Notes under the pieces: generated by a model
What the model was told of the DNA's origin: nothing
Seen by the model: the letters and a program-made list of their open reading frames with translations, nothing else
Database searches by the model: none
Position numbers and translations under genes: made by a program
Shown: one piece after another, positions 14,154-24,975 of the stretch
Layout of the letters: every line of letters begins with the position of its first letter
How positions within the stretch are numbered: the stretch's first letter is position 1
DNA from: Isoperla grammatica
Taxonomy: Eukaryota; Arthropoda; Insecta; Plecoptera; Perlodidae
Reading direction: 5' to 3'
DNA: 64,000 nt
Assembly (NCBI GenBank): GCA_945910005.1
Contig: OX246746.1
Coordinates: 29,792,798-29,856,797, forward strand

Positions 14154-15839
14154 AAGCTACACTGATCCTATTCTACCCTGGACCCACAAGAGTTATGTAA
14201 GCCTATTTGATTACCTATCCGTGTGGGTTAACTTATGCTTGAAACTTAAAAACTACTTTGACACGTCTTCTATTGGCAGATTAATAATGAATAATTTTAC
14301 GTAGGAATAACCTGTTATAGGGTGCGCACCAGTTTAACCTGATATATCCCTCTTCAGGTGACTTACTACAGGTATGTTATGATGTTTGGATAGTTGGGAA
14401 GAAAGTTAAATGTCGGAGAGCTGTAAGTAGCACTCAGTCGCAGCGTTGGCCTTTACGACTGAGGAAAATCTCGGCAAACCTCCGAAGTAATTGGGTGAGC
14501 ATGGTCGATGTTTTTTTCCAACTGAACTGCATAACAGAGGGTCTGAACAGACGTTTCCGCCCTATTCATTGTACACTGAAGTAGGTGAATAGTCCTTGGA
14601 CATAGAGTATGGAGAAAACGCTCTTTAAACTCTGCGGCAATTATATCTAATTCGTACTTGACACTTTCCACTTCTCCTCCTCGACTTGATTCTATTTCCA
14701 CGTAGCTAAGTCTTCCTCCAACCTCGAAGATAGCAGAGATGGGTTTTTGTTGGTCTCTTCTACGGAATTCTTTCCATTTGTCAAATCTCTCTTAATAGCT
14801 CGCTTGGTAGTTGATCAATCACACTAATTTCCCTATGACACTCTTCTCTCGTGATCTCATTATTCACCCTATGCATGCGGCTGCTATTATGCAAGTATCA
14901 TCTGCTCGTCATGTACATATCCCACACAAGCGCTCATCGAGTACCAACGCTTCCATGTTCTGCTCTAAGTGACAGCTACACCCACTATGTCTACCATTAC
15001 AAACAATAATAATGGGAATCTTAATTAGACAACCATATTTTAGTGGCTACTAACTGCTGTTTTGTTTACTAAGTATTGACATAATGAAAACCATTGGACT
15101 AATCTTAACATTCTTGAGTTAAAACTTAATACATACTGTAGTTCAGGTACACATTTGTTGGTAACATTGTTTGTACGTACAACGAGTCTTTCCTTTGGAT
15201 TTGAGTATATCAGTGCTGTGGAGCTCTGCAGATCTCCAAGCTCCTTCATTACAGATACTCATACACACAGATGATGAAGCATTCCTTGAAATACCTCTCT
15301 CCATCAATAAATCAAACGCTTCTTTTCCACAATGTAAACTTTCAAATGAATTTTTAATTGTATTTTTAAATTCATAATTAAATTGCAATTACTGGATACA
15401 AAATTCGTTTACAATAACTGTCAAACCGAAAAAGGATTTTTGAAAATATACAGTTGCTTTTTCCTCTCAAAATGCCACTACACTATGTGCTACAAAGAGA
15501 CTTCAATAGTCTTTCGAACCAGATACATTATTAGTCACTACTAGGAGAACGCTCTGTTTGACGGGTTGATAAGCGAGCGCGTCCATATCTACGAACGTTC
15601 TGGCAAAAAGATCTCAAAGCTAATAAAAACAAAAATTAACAACAATTCAAGAATGCGCATTACAAACATATTTCCATAGTTATTATACTTCCCGATATTG
15701 TTGAATGCAGTGCAATGTGCGTTGCTAAGAATTTTCGTTGTCATTCTGTCTAGTGTTTTCGCCGCGGTCCGCCACCGTTACTAACAGTTATTGACAGCAA
15801 TAGAAATGTAATTTCTGCCTCTAATACGTATCGGATCGC
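14154..15839. other. No gene seen
   Basis: Short open frames near 14,453-14,701 and 15,040-15,388 overlap on both strands and match no family I recognise. No transposon ends or tandem repeats are visible. Confidence 0.4.
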
Positions 15840-16092
15840 GTTTAGATTAGTATATTCGTAATCGGACAAAAATTTACTATCAGGTAGCCACCTCACATTG
15901 TGCCGTTACTGTGTTTCAGAAATATATTTTCGAGTAACTTTCGTGTAACTTTGACAATACTTATTAGATCTCCATTAGATTAACATATTCGTGACCGGAC
16001 AAATCTGTAGAAAAATCTGGCTATCTCACATTTTGCCGCCATTTTGTTTCAGAAAAATATTTTGCAGTAACTATGGTGTAGCTTTGTAACTT
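15840..16092. repeat. Diverged tandem duplication, period about 133 bp
   Basis: Two diverged copies follow each other. The block ATATTCGTAATCGGACAAA of the first copy corresponds to ATATTCGTGACCGGACAAA 133 bp later, and CTCACATT, TTTCAGAAA and CGTGTAACTTTG-like blocks recur in the same order. Divergence suggests an old duplication. Confidence 0.6.
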
Positions 16093-16250
16093 TTCGAACG
16101 ATTTTGCCTCAAAACTATACACCTTCAATCCACATCGAGGCTTGTGGATGGTCCAAATTTCAAGTTGATCGGACTTTCCGTTCGACCGCTATCGACAGTC
16201 ATAAAAAAACAAAAAAAAAACAAACAAACAAACAAACAAACAAACAAAAA
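16093..16250 (+). repeat. Possible retroposon 3' end with (CAAA)n tail
   Basis: Unique-looking sequence ends in an A-rich tract followed by about eight CAAA units (to about 16,250). A 3' terminal short tandem tail is typical of SINEs and some LINEs. No tRNA-like head or coding sequence is visible, so the assignment is weak. Confidence 0.3.
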
Positions 16251-16400
16251 ACAGAACGAAGTGCCATAAGAGTCTAGTGGAGACGCTCGCTTCGCTCGCT
16301 TAAATATATGGAATGCGTTCATTTTTGGAAGCAACGATACGATCTAAAAAAATCTTAAATTATCGAATAACTCCTGCGCCGAACTATGTGAAGGGCTTTG

Positions 16401-16423
16401 CCCCCCCCCCCCCCCCCCCCCCC
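16401..16423. repeat. Poly(C) tract, 23 bp
   Basis: An unbroken C run is followed by CT repeats. A poly(G) run of about 18 bp lies 240 bp downstream (about 16,663-16,680). Both could form G-quadruplexes on the G-rich strand. Confidence 0.95.
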
Positions 16424-17039
16424 TCTCTCTGCCGCACCATGTGTTTTCGGCCTCGCAATTTGTATTTTACATATATATCAGCACCCCTTTGAATTTAGAA
16501 AACGCTACGCCCTGGCCTTCGACCTCTATTGCTTTCAGATGAAGATATTATACAGTCCAAGACGGAATCTCTGCTGCGCGTTACCGTCATCAAGATTGAA
16601 GGAGAAACAGACACGCTGTCTACCCCTAAGAAAATAGACTAAAGGGAACATTATACGAACAGTGGGGGGGGGGGGGGGGGTGCTTGGTACGAAGTGGCGA
16701 TGATGAAAGAAACCGAAATATTGCCACGAAACCTACTCATCCACTGACGTATTTTCTTCTCAGTTTATATTTCGCAGCCAAGTAGGAAAGCGAGGACCGA
16801 AATACAAAGTTGCTCCAACGGCTCATACTTAGTATTCTCATACTTAGTAAATAGTCGAGTCCAATGGTACCAACTTAATTTTCTATTTCTCAAGTTCGTT
16901 AAACAGATCCATTACGGATAGTTTACGCCCTTAGGTTGGATACCTAATTCCTAACACATCAGGCGTCGTTTATGGATTGTGCACACTACTACGCGTAAGA
17001 GATTGTGAGATAACGAATGTTATTCCAGAATGTAATTAA
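16424..17039. other. No gene seen; poly(G) run
   Basis: Apart from the poly(G) run at about 16,663-16,680 there is no recognisable gene or mobile-element end. Confidence 0.4.
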
Positions 17040-17190
17040 TAAAATAACAATCTTTACGATAGAAGGTTCTTTAACTTTTTAAATTCGTTGTCTAGCTGAT
17101 GCAAAATCAAATCCTGTCTATCAATCACTTTTTCTATACCTTGAAGTGGTGTCGAGATATCAATAGAAATGTTAATTTTGCGAGTTAGTA
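17040..17190 (-). mobile_element. Family A MITE-like copy (single arm)
   Basis: On the minus strand this matches one arm of the palindromic family best seen at 51.1-51.4 kb. In the shared frame it reads LQGIEKVIDRQDLILHQLD and continues NEFKKLKN. The frame is open for 88 codons (17,054-17,320), but other copies carry stops, so conservation is most likely at the DNA level from common descent of the element. Confidence 0.5.
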
Positions 17191-18369
17191 GAAGTAGGCC
17201 TATTGAATTATTTATTATTGGTTCATACTTTATTTTCATATGAGTTGAGATTAGTAAGGACACAGTAATTTGTACTTTTACGTTGAGATATGTAACTGGA
17301 AGGGGAGAAGTGCATTGCATGAAGCCCGTGTCGGCAGTACACGCACCCGTCTCCTATTGTTTTTCATACAAGTAATTAAGTATGTGTAGTTGGCTATCAT
17401 GTTTCTTGGTAACGTTGTTTTAACCCTCGTGTCTGAACGTGATTACTTCCAACTTGACAAACAAAAAATAAATGAAGAAAGAAGGGAAAACTTTACGCGG
17501 TTGATTTTCTGCTGTAACTCGTCAATTAAATAATTACTGTGAGGTTTAGCAGGCCAAAGTTTTTACTGACAGTTCGTCGGAGTCGGCTTTTAAGGTAATT
17601 AAGGCCTGAAAGCCTCATCAATATACCACAGTCCTCGACTGTGGATAAATGAAAGCCGATGGAACGGGAGAAAGAACCCTAAATATTGTTGTTCTATAAA
17701 ACATAACGATCGAACCCGGCAGCTATTTCAATTAGCAGCATGCGGTAAACGTTGAGTAATTACAATTGTTTAAGAAGTTCATGAGGCATCAATCTCGAGC
17801 ACATTTAATGGGCAACGGAACTTTTTGTGGCTACTTCCCTAGCAACTTTCAAAGACAGTGAAAAATTGAATCGTGCAAATTATCGTATAAAAATCTTGAA
17901 TATTTTCGCTATACATAACACTCCAGAAAAGTTCTCATTTTTCTCTTTCCATTCCCCTCTTCTGACACATTGAAATATTGAAATCTAACAAAAGCAATCT
18001 CAAGTCTCCATGCACCAATCTGGACTTGAAATGATTGATAACACGTCGTGCAAGTATAATTGACCAGTTGATAAAATGTGTTATACCTATGGGTAGCCAC
18101 CGCATGTTCGTGCATATCTTCGGTCTATTAGGGGAGAAAAACAAACTTGCTTCGAGTAGCCACAATGACTGGTGAGAGCAGTGCGGAAATAATATCATTC
18201 CTGTATAATACAGGGGGAAACCTTTAAAAAGAAAAGATAAATACAATTTAATAATGCAACACGAAGGAATCTAGAAACAAACACTAGCTATGAAAGTAAT
18301 GTCAAAAATGCTAAATAGTCGGAGGATATATTACGGCAGTAAAAAACCTTTCAATGGGAAGAGTTGTAC
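17191..18369. other. No gene seen
   Basis: This is AT-rich DNA with overlapping short open frames on the minus strand (17,909-18,246) that resemble no known family. No repeat or transposon ends are identified. Confidence 0.4.
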
Positions 18370-19080
18370 GAACGTAATACGTGGTGTACTACGCACGTAA
18401 TACGGTGTACTATACGCACGTAATACGGTGTACTACGCTCGTAATACGGTGTACTACGCTCGTAATACGGTGTACTATACGCACGTAATACGGTGTACTA
18501 CGCTCGTAATACGGTGTACTATACGCACGTAATACGGTGTACTATACGCTCGTAATACGGTGTACTATACGCACGTAATACGGTGTACTACGCTCGTAAT
18601 ACGGTGTACTATACGCACGTAATACGGTGTACTACGCTCGTAATACGGTGTACTACACGCACGTACTACGGTGTACTACACGCACGTAATACGGTGTACT
18701 ACGCACGTAATACGGTGTACTATACGCACGTAATACGGTGTACTATACGCACGTAATACGTTGTACTACGCACGTAATACGGTGTACTATACGCACGTAA
18801 TACGGTGTACTATACGCACGTAATACGGTGTACTACGCACGTAATACGGTGTACTATACGCACGTAATACGGTGTACTACGCACGTACTACGGTGTACTA
18901 TACGCATGTAATACGGTGTACTACGCACGTAATACGGTGTACTACGCACGTAATACGGTGTACTACGCTCGTAATACGGTGTACTACGCACGTAATACGG
19001 TGTACTACGCACGTACTACGGTGTACTATACGCACGTACTACGGTGTACTATACGCACGTAATACGGTGTACTACGTATG
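18370..19080. repeat. 21/23-bp minisatellite, about 32 units
   Basis: Units of the form CGTAATACGGTGTACTACGCA alternate irregularly with a 23-bp version that has an extra TA (ACTATACGC). Point variants (CTCG for CACG, ACTACGG for AATACGG) are scattered. Each unit includes near-palindromes (CGTAATACG, GTAC). The open frame at 18,872-19,084 is a product of the repeat. Confidence 0.95.
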
Positions 19081-20158
19081 TTAGATCAGATGGTAAGATC
19101 TTCTGTACTGGACTAAGTTAATTTGCTTATTTGGCTAGTAGGGAAGAAATTTCCAATGTTCTACATACAAATATCATATTTAAAAAATGTCATACAAAAA
19201 AAAATCGTCATCGAAAAATGAATTATCATCGCTTTGAACGATCGCGCATCGCTTTGGATATGCAAGAAATATCTTCGAATCCATTTGCCGTGTATATAAG
19301 GCACTATATATGGAGTACGTAAAGTTAGTAAACACAATTGAGTGTCCTATTTTTGTGTGCACTATTCTCGTTAATAATTATAAGTTTTTTATAATTGTGT
19401 CCCATATATATATATAAATGTGCGAAGCGATGCGCCCAAGTTCGCTAAATATGACATGGACAGTGTCTCAACTCGATACCGGTACTATACCGCTCGGGGC
19501 ATTCGAAGCGAACGTAATTAAAGTGAAATAATAGTCTGATACAAGCTCAGGATTTAAAGTGCGGTAATCCCACACGTCCGATGCCAGGGGGAGCTGGAAT
19601 ATGGAACCCACCCTTGATTCGCAGGGGTCGCCTAACTTTCGAATGTCGGAGTAAAATATTTGTCAGCTAGCTTCCAGTGGTGTCCTGGCTTCTAGCCCCA
19701 AGCAACGTTTGATAAATAGTCCTACTGGCGTACACGCGACTTCATCTTATCTCCTACATAGCCGGGCTAGCTTACATACCTCGTATTAATAACTGACAAT
19801 ACATACATTCACTTTTCGAAGAGGTGAAAGTTCAAATCGGAAAGTTTAACCACTTTAATAATTGTGTGCAGTTTCTTCGTAGATGATTTGTTTGCCTGTC
19901 CATCACTACGCACCAGCTGTTATCCTCATCGGCATCGTATTTGCTTCACAAAGACTACGATATTTCGTAAGAGTGTGGTTTGCTGTCTCAAATAGCTTCG
20001 TCAAACTCGTGGTACCAACATGTGACAACACTGACGAGTCGTATACTGTCGTTGTCATGATCTCGAGTCCATTTCTTACCCTGAACGACAGCAATGGTGA
20101 CATAGACAGTATGGGGCCACTGTTATTGATTGTCTGTTAAAGCTTCTAAGGCTATGGT
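19081..20158. other. No gene seen
   Basis: This is AT-rich DNA. Open frames on both strands at 19,883-20,140 are 65-85 codons, overlap in antisense and have no recognisable domain. Confidence 0.4.
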
Positions 20159-20686
20159 ACATATGGAGTTAGTATATTAAAGACGCTCATTTGAGAAGAT
20201 CAAAACTAATTTTCAAGCCCATTTTGGAGGAGCCGTATGGTATTTACAACGGGTTTTATTACGAATACGGCTAACAACTACGTTTAAACCACATACGCGT
20301 TTAGTATGCGATTTTTTGTTTACAACTTACCCTCACTATTGGCTATGAGGATTTAGTGTTTTGAAATAAGTGTTTTCAATATTTGGTTTACTACGATTTA
20401 TTTTGCTCGCCGGTACAAATACAATTTCCGTACCGGAGAACAAAATAAATCGTAGAAAACCAAATATTGAAATTACTTATTTCAAAACACTAAATCCTCA
20501 TAGCCAATAGTGAGGGTAAGGTGTAAACAAAAAATCGCATACCAAACGCGTATGTGGTTTAAACGTAGTTGTTAGCCGAATTTTTCATAAAACCCGTTGT
20601 AAATATCCTACGGCTCCTCCAAAATGGGCTTGAAAATTAGTTTTGATATTCTCAAATGAGCGTATTTCATATACTAACCCATATGT
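20159..20686. mobile_element. 528-bp foldback element
   Basis: The whole segment is an imperfect palindrome with arms of about 250 bp. The outer ends read ACATATGG... and ...CCCATATGT, and the centre near 20,422 is a short loop between CCGGTAC and GTACCGG. Arms differ by scattered substitutions and small indels. No coding sequence is present and no target duplication is clear. It is best described as a non-autonomous foldback or MITE of unknown superfamily. Confidence 0.7.
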
Positions 20687-21239
20687 TGTCTTTATGCATA
20701 TTTAAAAAAATAAAATTAATTGGGGGTAGATTCACCTTAAATGTTACTATAAACTTTAAGAATGTGTATTTTCAATTGATTATTCTAAGGATCAAGTAGA
20801 AATGATGTGGTGATATGGTTGTAAGACGGCGATACGGCAAAGAGACTTGAATCCCTACACTCACGTGGGACTTCTACCCACGCTCTTGCAGCTCTTGCAC
20901 TAAGAGTTATCGTCTGCGCTCCTAACCACAAAACAATTTAAAATAAAGGGTAGTTCATCCTATTAATTCTTTGTTAGTTCCATACTATAAAAGACAGTCT
21001 GGCCAATAGAGAAAAGACAAGTAATTACATTTGAAAGAGGAAACAAAAGAGTAATTTCGTGCTAACCAGTTTCGCTACGCACAGTAATTTTAAAGTTTTA
21101 TAAGTTAACCTCTGTCTTGACGCACCGAATAAGGTTGTGAACATTGAAATTAACAACCATAATAATTTGTTCACTATTACAAAAAATAATGATTAACAAT
21201 TGTCTGCAGTTTAAAAAGTCGAACTGTATAACAAGTGAT
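20687..21239. other. No gene seen
   Basis: This is AT-rich DNA between two mobile elements. No open frame or repeat is recognised. Confidence 0.4.
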
Positions 21240-21462
21240 TTATTGCAATAAATATCTATAGCGTAAGATACAAAGACCTACCATGCAGTTTCACGTAATC
21301 ATGTATAACTGGTTAATAACAGAAATCACAATTGTATAACAATTACAATGTTTGAACGTTTTTAAATTCAAAGTTTAGCTAATATAAAACCAAATCTCCG
21401 GCATGGATCACTTTTTCAATATCTTGAAGCGTTGTCAAGATATCAAACGCATACCGTTATTA
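21240..21462. mobile_element. Family A MITE-like copy, degraded
   Basis: The right part (about 21,360-21,460) matches the family A arm on the minus strand: CTTCAAGATATTGAAAAAGT is followed by the same downstream blocks. In the family frame it reads LQDIEKVIHAGDLVLY and then a stop. A neighbouring TA-flanked MITE is inserted directly at its outer end. Confidence 0.5.
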
Positions 21463-21464
21463 TA

Positions 21465-21627
21465 TAGGCAACCCAAGACTACCTTACATATGCTTTCGTC
21501 ACATCCGGGGTAATCCTAGGCAATCAGCGATCGGTATTTGCGCGCTATTGTCTCGGGCGGTCCGCTGGTTGGCTAGGAATACCCCAGATGTGACGAAAGC
21601 ATGTGTAAGGTTGTCTTGGGTTGCCTA
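21465..21627. mobile_element. 163-bp palindromic MITE with TA duplication
   Basis: Termini are TAGGCAACCCAAGAC and its inverse, and the arms pair over about 65 bp (for example CTTTCGTCACATC in inverted orientation). TA lies directly outside both ends (21,463-21,464 and 21,628-21,629). Size, symmetry and TA duplication fit a Tc1/mariner-type MITE. It sits at the terminus of a family A copy. Confidence 0.75.
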
Positions 21628-21629
21628 TA

Positions 21630-22215
21630 GAGAGTTTAGTCCCCTTTACCCCTAACGAAACCTACTAGGAGATTCCAGTACAGTACAACCCACGTTTCAA
21701 CCGTTATCCAAACGATCACCCCTCCCTCCCACCCTTCTCTAAAACAAAGAACTCTTTTAAATTATTGGTTCCGGCCCCATCTGATAATTGATTGGTTTCC
21801 AAGAATCACGAGGACAAGTCACGTCAATTGACCAAATTATTTCATTGCCTGACAGATTTAAGATAATGTTGCGTTTATTTAAATGGTGTGTAGGTAGGTA
21901 GGTAGGTATCTAATCTGAGTCCGGGTGTGCCGTCTCACTATGCAGCCAGTAGTCGGGTGTGATGGATTCCACCCCCCACCCCCGGCTTCGCTACGCACGC
22001 ACACACAGCACCGATCCATCACCACAAGCACACACATCACACTAATGTTAAAAGAATAGGGGAAGATATGCCAGTTAGCTACAGTACGCTATGCACGCAG
22101 CAGGAGGCTCGCTAGAGAAAACAGAAACACACGGACAGGCTTTATGTGCTATACCCAATAACCATACGTACGCCTGCATGGGTTGGTTTAGAATAGAATT
22201 GGGGTTTTATAATGA

Positions 22216-22216
<1 letters not shown>
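21630..22216. other. No gene seen; GTAG and poly(C)-rich patches
   Basis: A short (GTAG)n lies near 21,891-21,907 and C-rich stretches near 21,718-21,735 and 21,971-21,983. No gene is recognised. Confidence 0.4.

Positions 22217-22302
<86 letters not shown>
22217..22302. repeat. (TAA)n microsatellite, about 28 copies
   Basis: This is an unbroken trinucleotide run ending in a short AT tract that abuts the next palindrome. The poly-isoleucine open frame over it is an artefact of the repeat. Confidence 0.97.
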
Positions 22303-22303
<1 letters not shown>

Positions 22304-22307
22304 TATA

Positions 22308-22553
22308 TAAAGTAAGGATACATTTTTCGGTTAAACCAATCCAAATTTTATTTATGATAATTCAACGTTTCAACGACTTTAGAGTCGTCTTTTTCAAGAC
22401 ATACCATATGGACATATGGTAGATATATAGCCGGTTCAAGACATATTTTTCAAGTATGTCTTGAAAAAGACGACGCTAAAGTCGTTGAAACGTTGAATTA
22501 TCATTGTAAATAAAATTTGGATTGGTTTAACCGAAAAATGTATCCTTACTTTA
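22308..22553. mobile_element. Palindromic Penelope-like remnant with GAAACGTTG core
   Basis: Arms of about 98 bp (22,308-22,405 and 22,454-22,553) are inverted around a 48-bp spacer. Each arm contains a stem GACGAC/GTCGTT followed by GAAACGTTG, the same layout as the hammerhead-like motifs nearby. The core strand is degraded (TTGAAAA in place of CUGANGA) and the base at the cleavage position is T. An AT tract borders the left side. Confidence 0.5.
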
Positions 22554-22584
22554 CATATTGCAACCAACAAAATCTAAGAAATCA

Positions 22585-22792
22585 CATATATATGTATATA
22601 TATATTAAAACACTTAAGCTTTCGTGGCCAGGATTTATGTCGATAAAATTAAAATAATTGCGGGTTATTCCGCCACGTCCTACCTCCATATTGTGCCGAC
22701 GTTTCAAGTACCTTATGGTCCCTATCATCAGGGCGTCGAACTCCAACTGATGTCTCCCGCGCTCGCTGATCGTGAAACTGCGATATATATAT
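22585..22792 (-). mobile_element. Penelope-like retroelement end fragment
   Basis: A block of about 175 bp lies between two short (AT)n tracts (22,585-22,605 and 22,783-22,792). On the minus strand it holds a hammerhead-like core (22,695-22,744), then about 90 nt, then (AT)n. This order, core then a short unique segment then (AT)n, is the same as in the 13.6-kb palindrome although the sequences differ. Confidence 0.45.
22695..22744 (-). ncRNA. Hammerhead-ribozyme-like motif (copy C)
   Basis: On the minus strand: GCC, exact core CTGATGA, one extra T, stem II AGGGACC/GGTACTT with one mismatch and one G-U, GAAA, ACGT palindrome for helix III, C at the cleavage site, then GGC. Stem I is GCC with GGC, perfect for three pairs. 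This is the only copy with the unmodified CTGATGA core. Confidence 0.45.
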
Positions 22793-22921
22793 AAAATCCG
22801 GCAAAACTGGAGAATATTTGACTGACAATTCACGATTCGTCCGAACGTAATACAAGTAGGGTACATCATTTTTTAAATATTGTCTGTAGAAGTAATTATG
22901 GCTGCCCGTGCTCACAACAAA

Positions 22922-23592
22922 AGCAAGGATGTGCGGACACGGTTTTTCAGTTTTCTTAAAAATGCACAACGTACACAAGTTAAGCTTTGAAATTGAAACC
23001 AGGACTTCTGAAAGTTACAAAATTATTTTGTTCGTAATTTTGATTGTACTGGTACCGTAGATATTGCTAGATGTACGCCGCTTCATTCAGAACATAACTT
23101 CGCCCAGAAATACACATTTGTGATAGCCAACTTTTATTGTAGTTAATGTAGGCCTACATACTTTGTTCTAGGTGGTGAGGAATTTGAAGTTCGTTATCTT
23201 TAATGGTATGTGTGCTATGATTTTTCTCATCTACCGGTACAAGAATTTGAAGTTCGTTATCTTTAATGGTATGTGTGCTATGATTTTTCTCATCTACCGG
23301 TACAAAATTTGTACCGACAACAAACAAAGAACAAAGAGACTCCTAGAACAAAGTATGTACATTAACTACAATAAAAGTTGGCTATCACAAATGTGTATTT
23401 CTGGGCGAAGTTATGTTTTGAATGAAGCGGCGTACATCTAGGCTAGCAAAATGTACGGTACCGGTACAATCAAAATTACGAAACAAATAATTTTGTTGCA
23501 TTCCGAAGTCATGGTTTCAATTTCAAAGCTTAACTTGTGTACGTTGTGCATATTTTAGAGAACTGAAAAACCGTGTCCGCACAGCCTTGCGC
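22922..23592. mobile_element. 671-bp foldback element
   Basis: Arms of about 240-250 bp (from 22,922 and ending 23,592) are inverted copies, sharing for example GTGCGGACACGGTTTTTCAG and its complement. The central spacer contains a direct tandem duplication. No protein is encoded and no target duplication is evident. Confidence 0.7.
23180..23305. repeat. 63-bp direct duplication in foldback loop
   Basis: Two exactly adjacent copies (23,180-23,242 and 23,243-23,305), both ending CTACCGGTACAA, occupy the loop of the foldback element. They appear identical, so the duplication is recent relative to the divergence of the arms. Confidence 0.9.
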
Positions 23593-24420
23593 CTCATGTC
23601 TACATTAGTCCCAACTTTGGTTATATTGAAACAGCGCAAAATAACCGTGTTTTAAATAAGTATATGGAAAACGTTACACAATATTTAGTAAAATATGATT
23701 GATTATTGAACCTAGTTATATTGTTTCGTAAGCACTAAAAATTTCAATAATTTTTTTAAAATACTACGGTTGAAATTTTGGCAAATAATTAAATACAAAT
23801 TCTTTAATTTATTCCCAAAAGAACAACAACGTCGCTCCCAATATACACAACATTCTAAGTCCACTTTCAGTTCTTACGAAACTACTTTGAGTTATGAATC
23901 ACGTTTTCAGTATTATGTAGAGCGTGTGTGTATTTCAATACTGGACTTTAGGTATAAACTGTGCGGGGATAAGCGAGAAGAATAAACACATGTCCATAGT
24001 AACCTCGACGGGGGAGCCCCCAGGTGACAAATTACCTCCACGTATCCTTGACGTGCGAGTACACACTTGTCTTGTGAGATGTAAACAAATGAGACACCCG
24101 TTCACTCACGTCATCCTCAGGGGGAAACAATAGGGCTGCCTTCTGCTGTTTACACAACTCGTTCTATTTATGACAATATTTTTATTTAAATGAAATGCAC
24201 TATGCACACAATATTTTTTGTTTATTTATTTATCTGATGACTTTTTTTAAATGTGGTGCGATATAATATTTTATTATTTAAGTTTTTACCATTGTTGATC
24301 AATGATGATTTTTTATTTATTAAGGCTACTACAATGTTTGTATTGAAACGAGTTGTCGGGTACTTTAATGATATTTTTGAATGTACATTGTAATGTATCA
24401 ATGAATATAAACAATTATAA
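23593..24420. other. No gene seen
   Basis: This is AT-rich DNA with a few short open frames (23,770-24,133; 24,222-24,425) without recognisable domains. Confidence 0.4.
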
Positions 24421-24565
24421 TCCATCCATCATCAATAATCTTATCATCCACAATGCACCATCCATATCCATCCATAATTCATAATCCATTCATCCATCTA
24501 CGATCCATAAACCATCCATTATCCATCCCATAATCCAACTATCCATCCGTTCATCCTTCCATAAA
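24421..24565. repeat. Degenerate (ATCC)n tract
   Basis: Many imperfect ATCC/CATCCATC units are separated by AT-rich spacers, an old decayed tetranucleotide microsatellite. Confidence 0.75.
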
Positions 24566-24975
24566 TACAATACCTATCTTACAGTTAGCCAAGCACTTGT
24601 ACATGGTGCGCATCCTGAGACATGATCTGTGGTGTGGCTGATGGTCCAACCCAAGCCACCGTGCCATGTTACGGCTGATCTGTGTTGTGAAATGCATCTA
24701 CGCATCTTATCACCCGGCTCCAGATGTGGTTGCAATGTTGCGTGGTTCCTGATCTCAGTCAACCGTCCCTTCTCCCTTCCTACTTGACTTGACGCAAGCA
24801 AATACATTCATTGAGAGTAACTAACACGTATTCAACTTCCTGTTTCATTTCACCGTTCTAATCAACTGTTGGTTTTAGCTTCCGACTAGGAGACGGTGTC
24901 GGTGTTATTTATTATTGGTTGTTCACTCCCAATGTGATGAATCCAAAATGTGAAGGCAAAAGGCATACCACCACA
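24566..24975. other. No gene seen
   Basis: The sequence is ordinary; a minus-strand open frame of 77 codons (24,574-24,807) has no recognisable domain. Confidence 0.35.

Noticed and set aside
22091..22315. Poly-isoleucine open frame
   Set aside because: It is a direct translation of the (TAA)n microsatellite.
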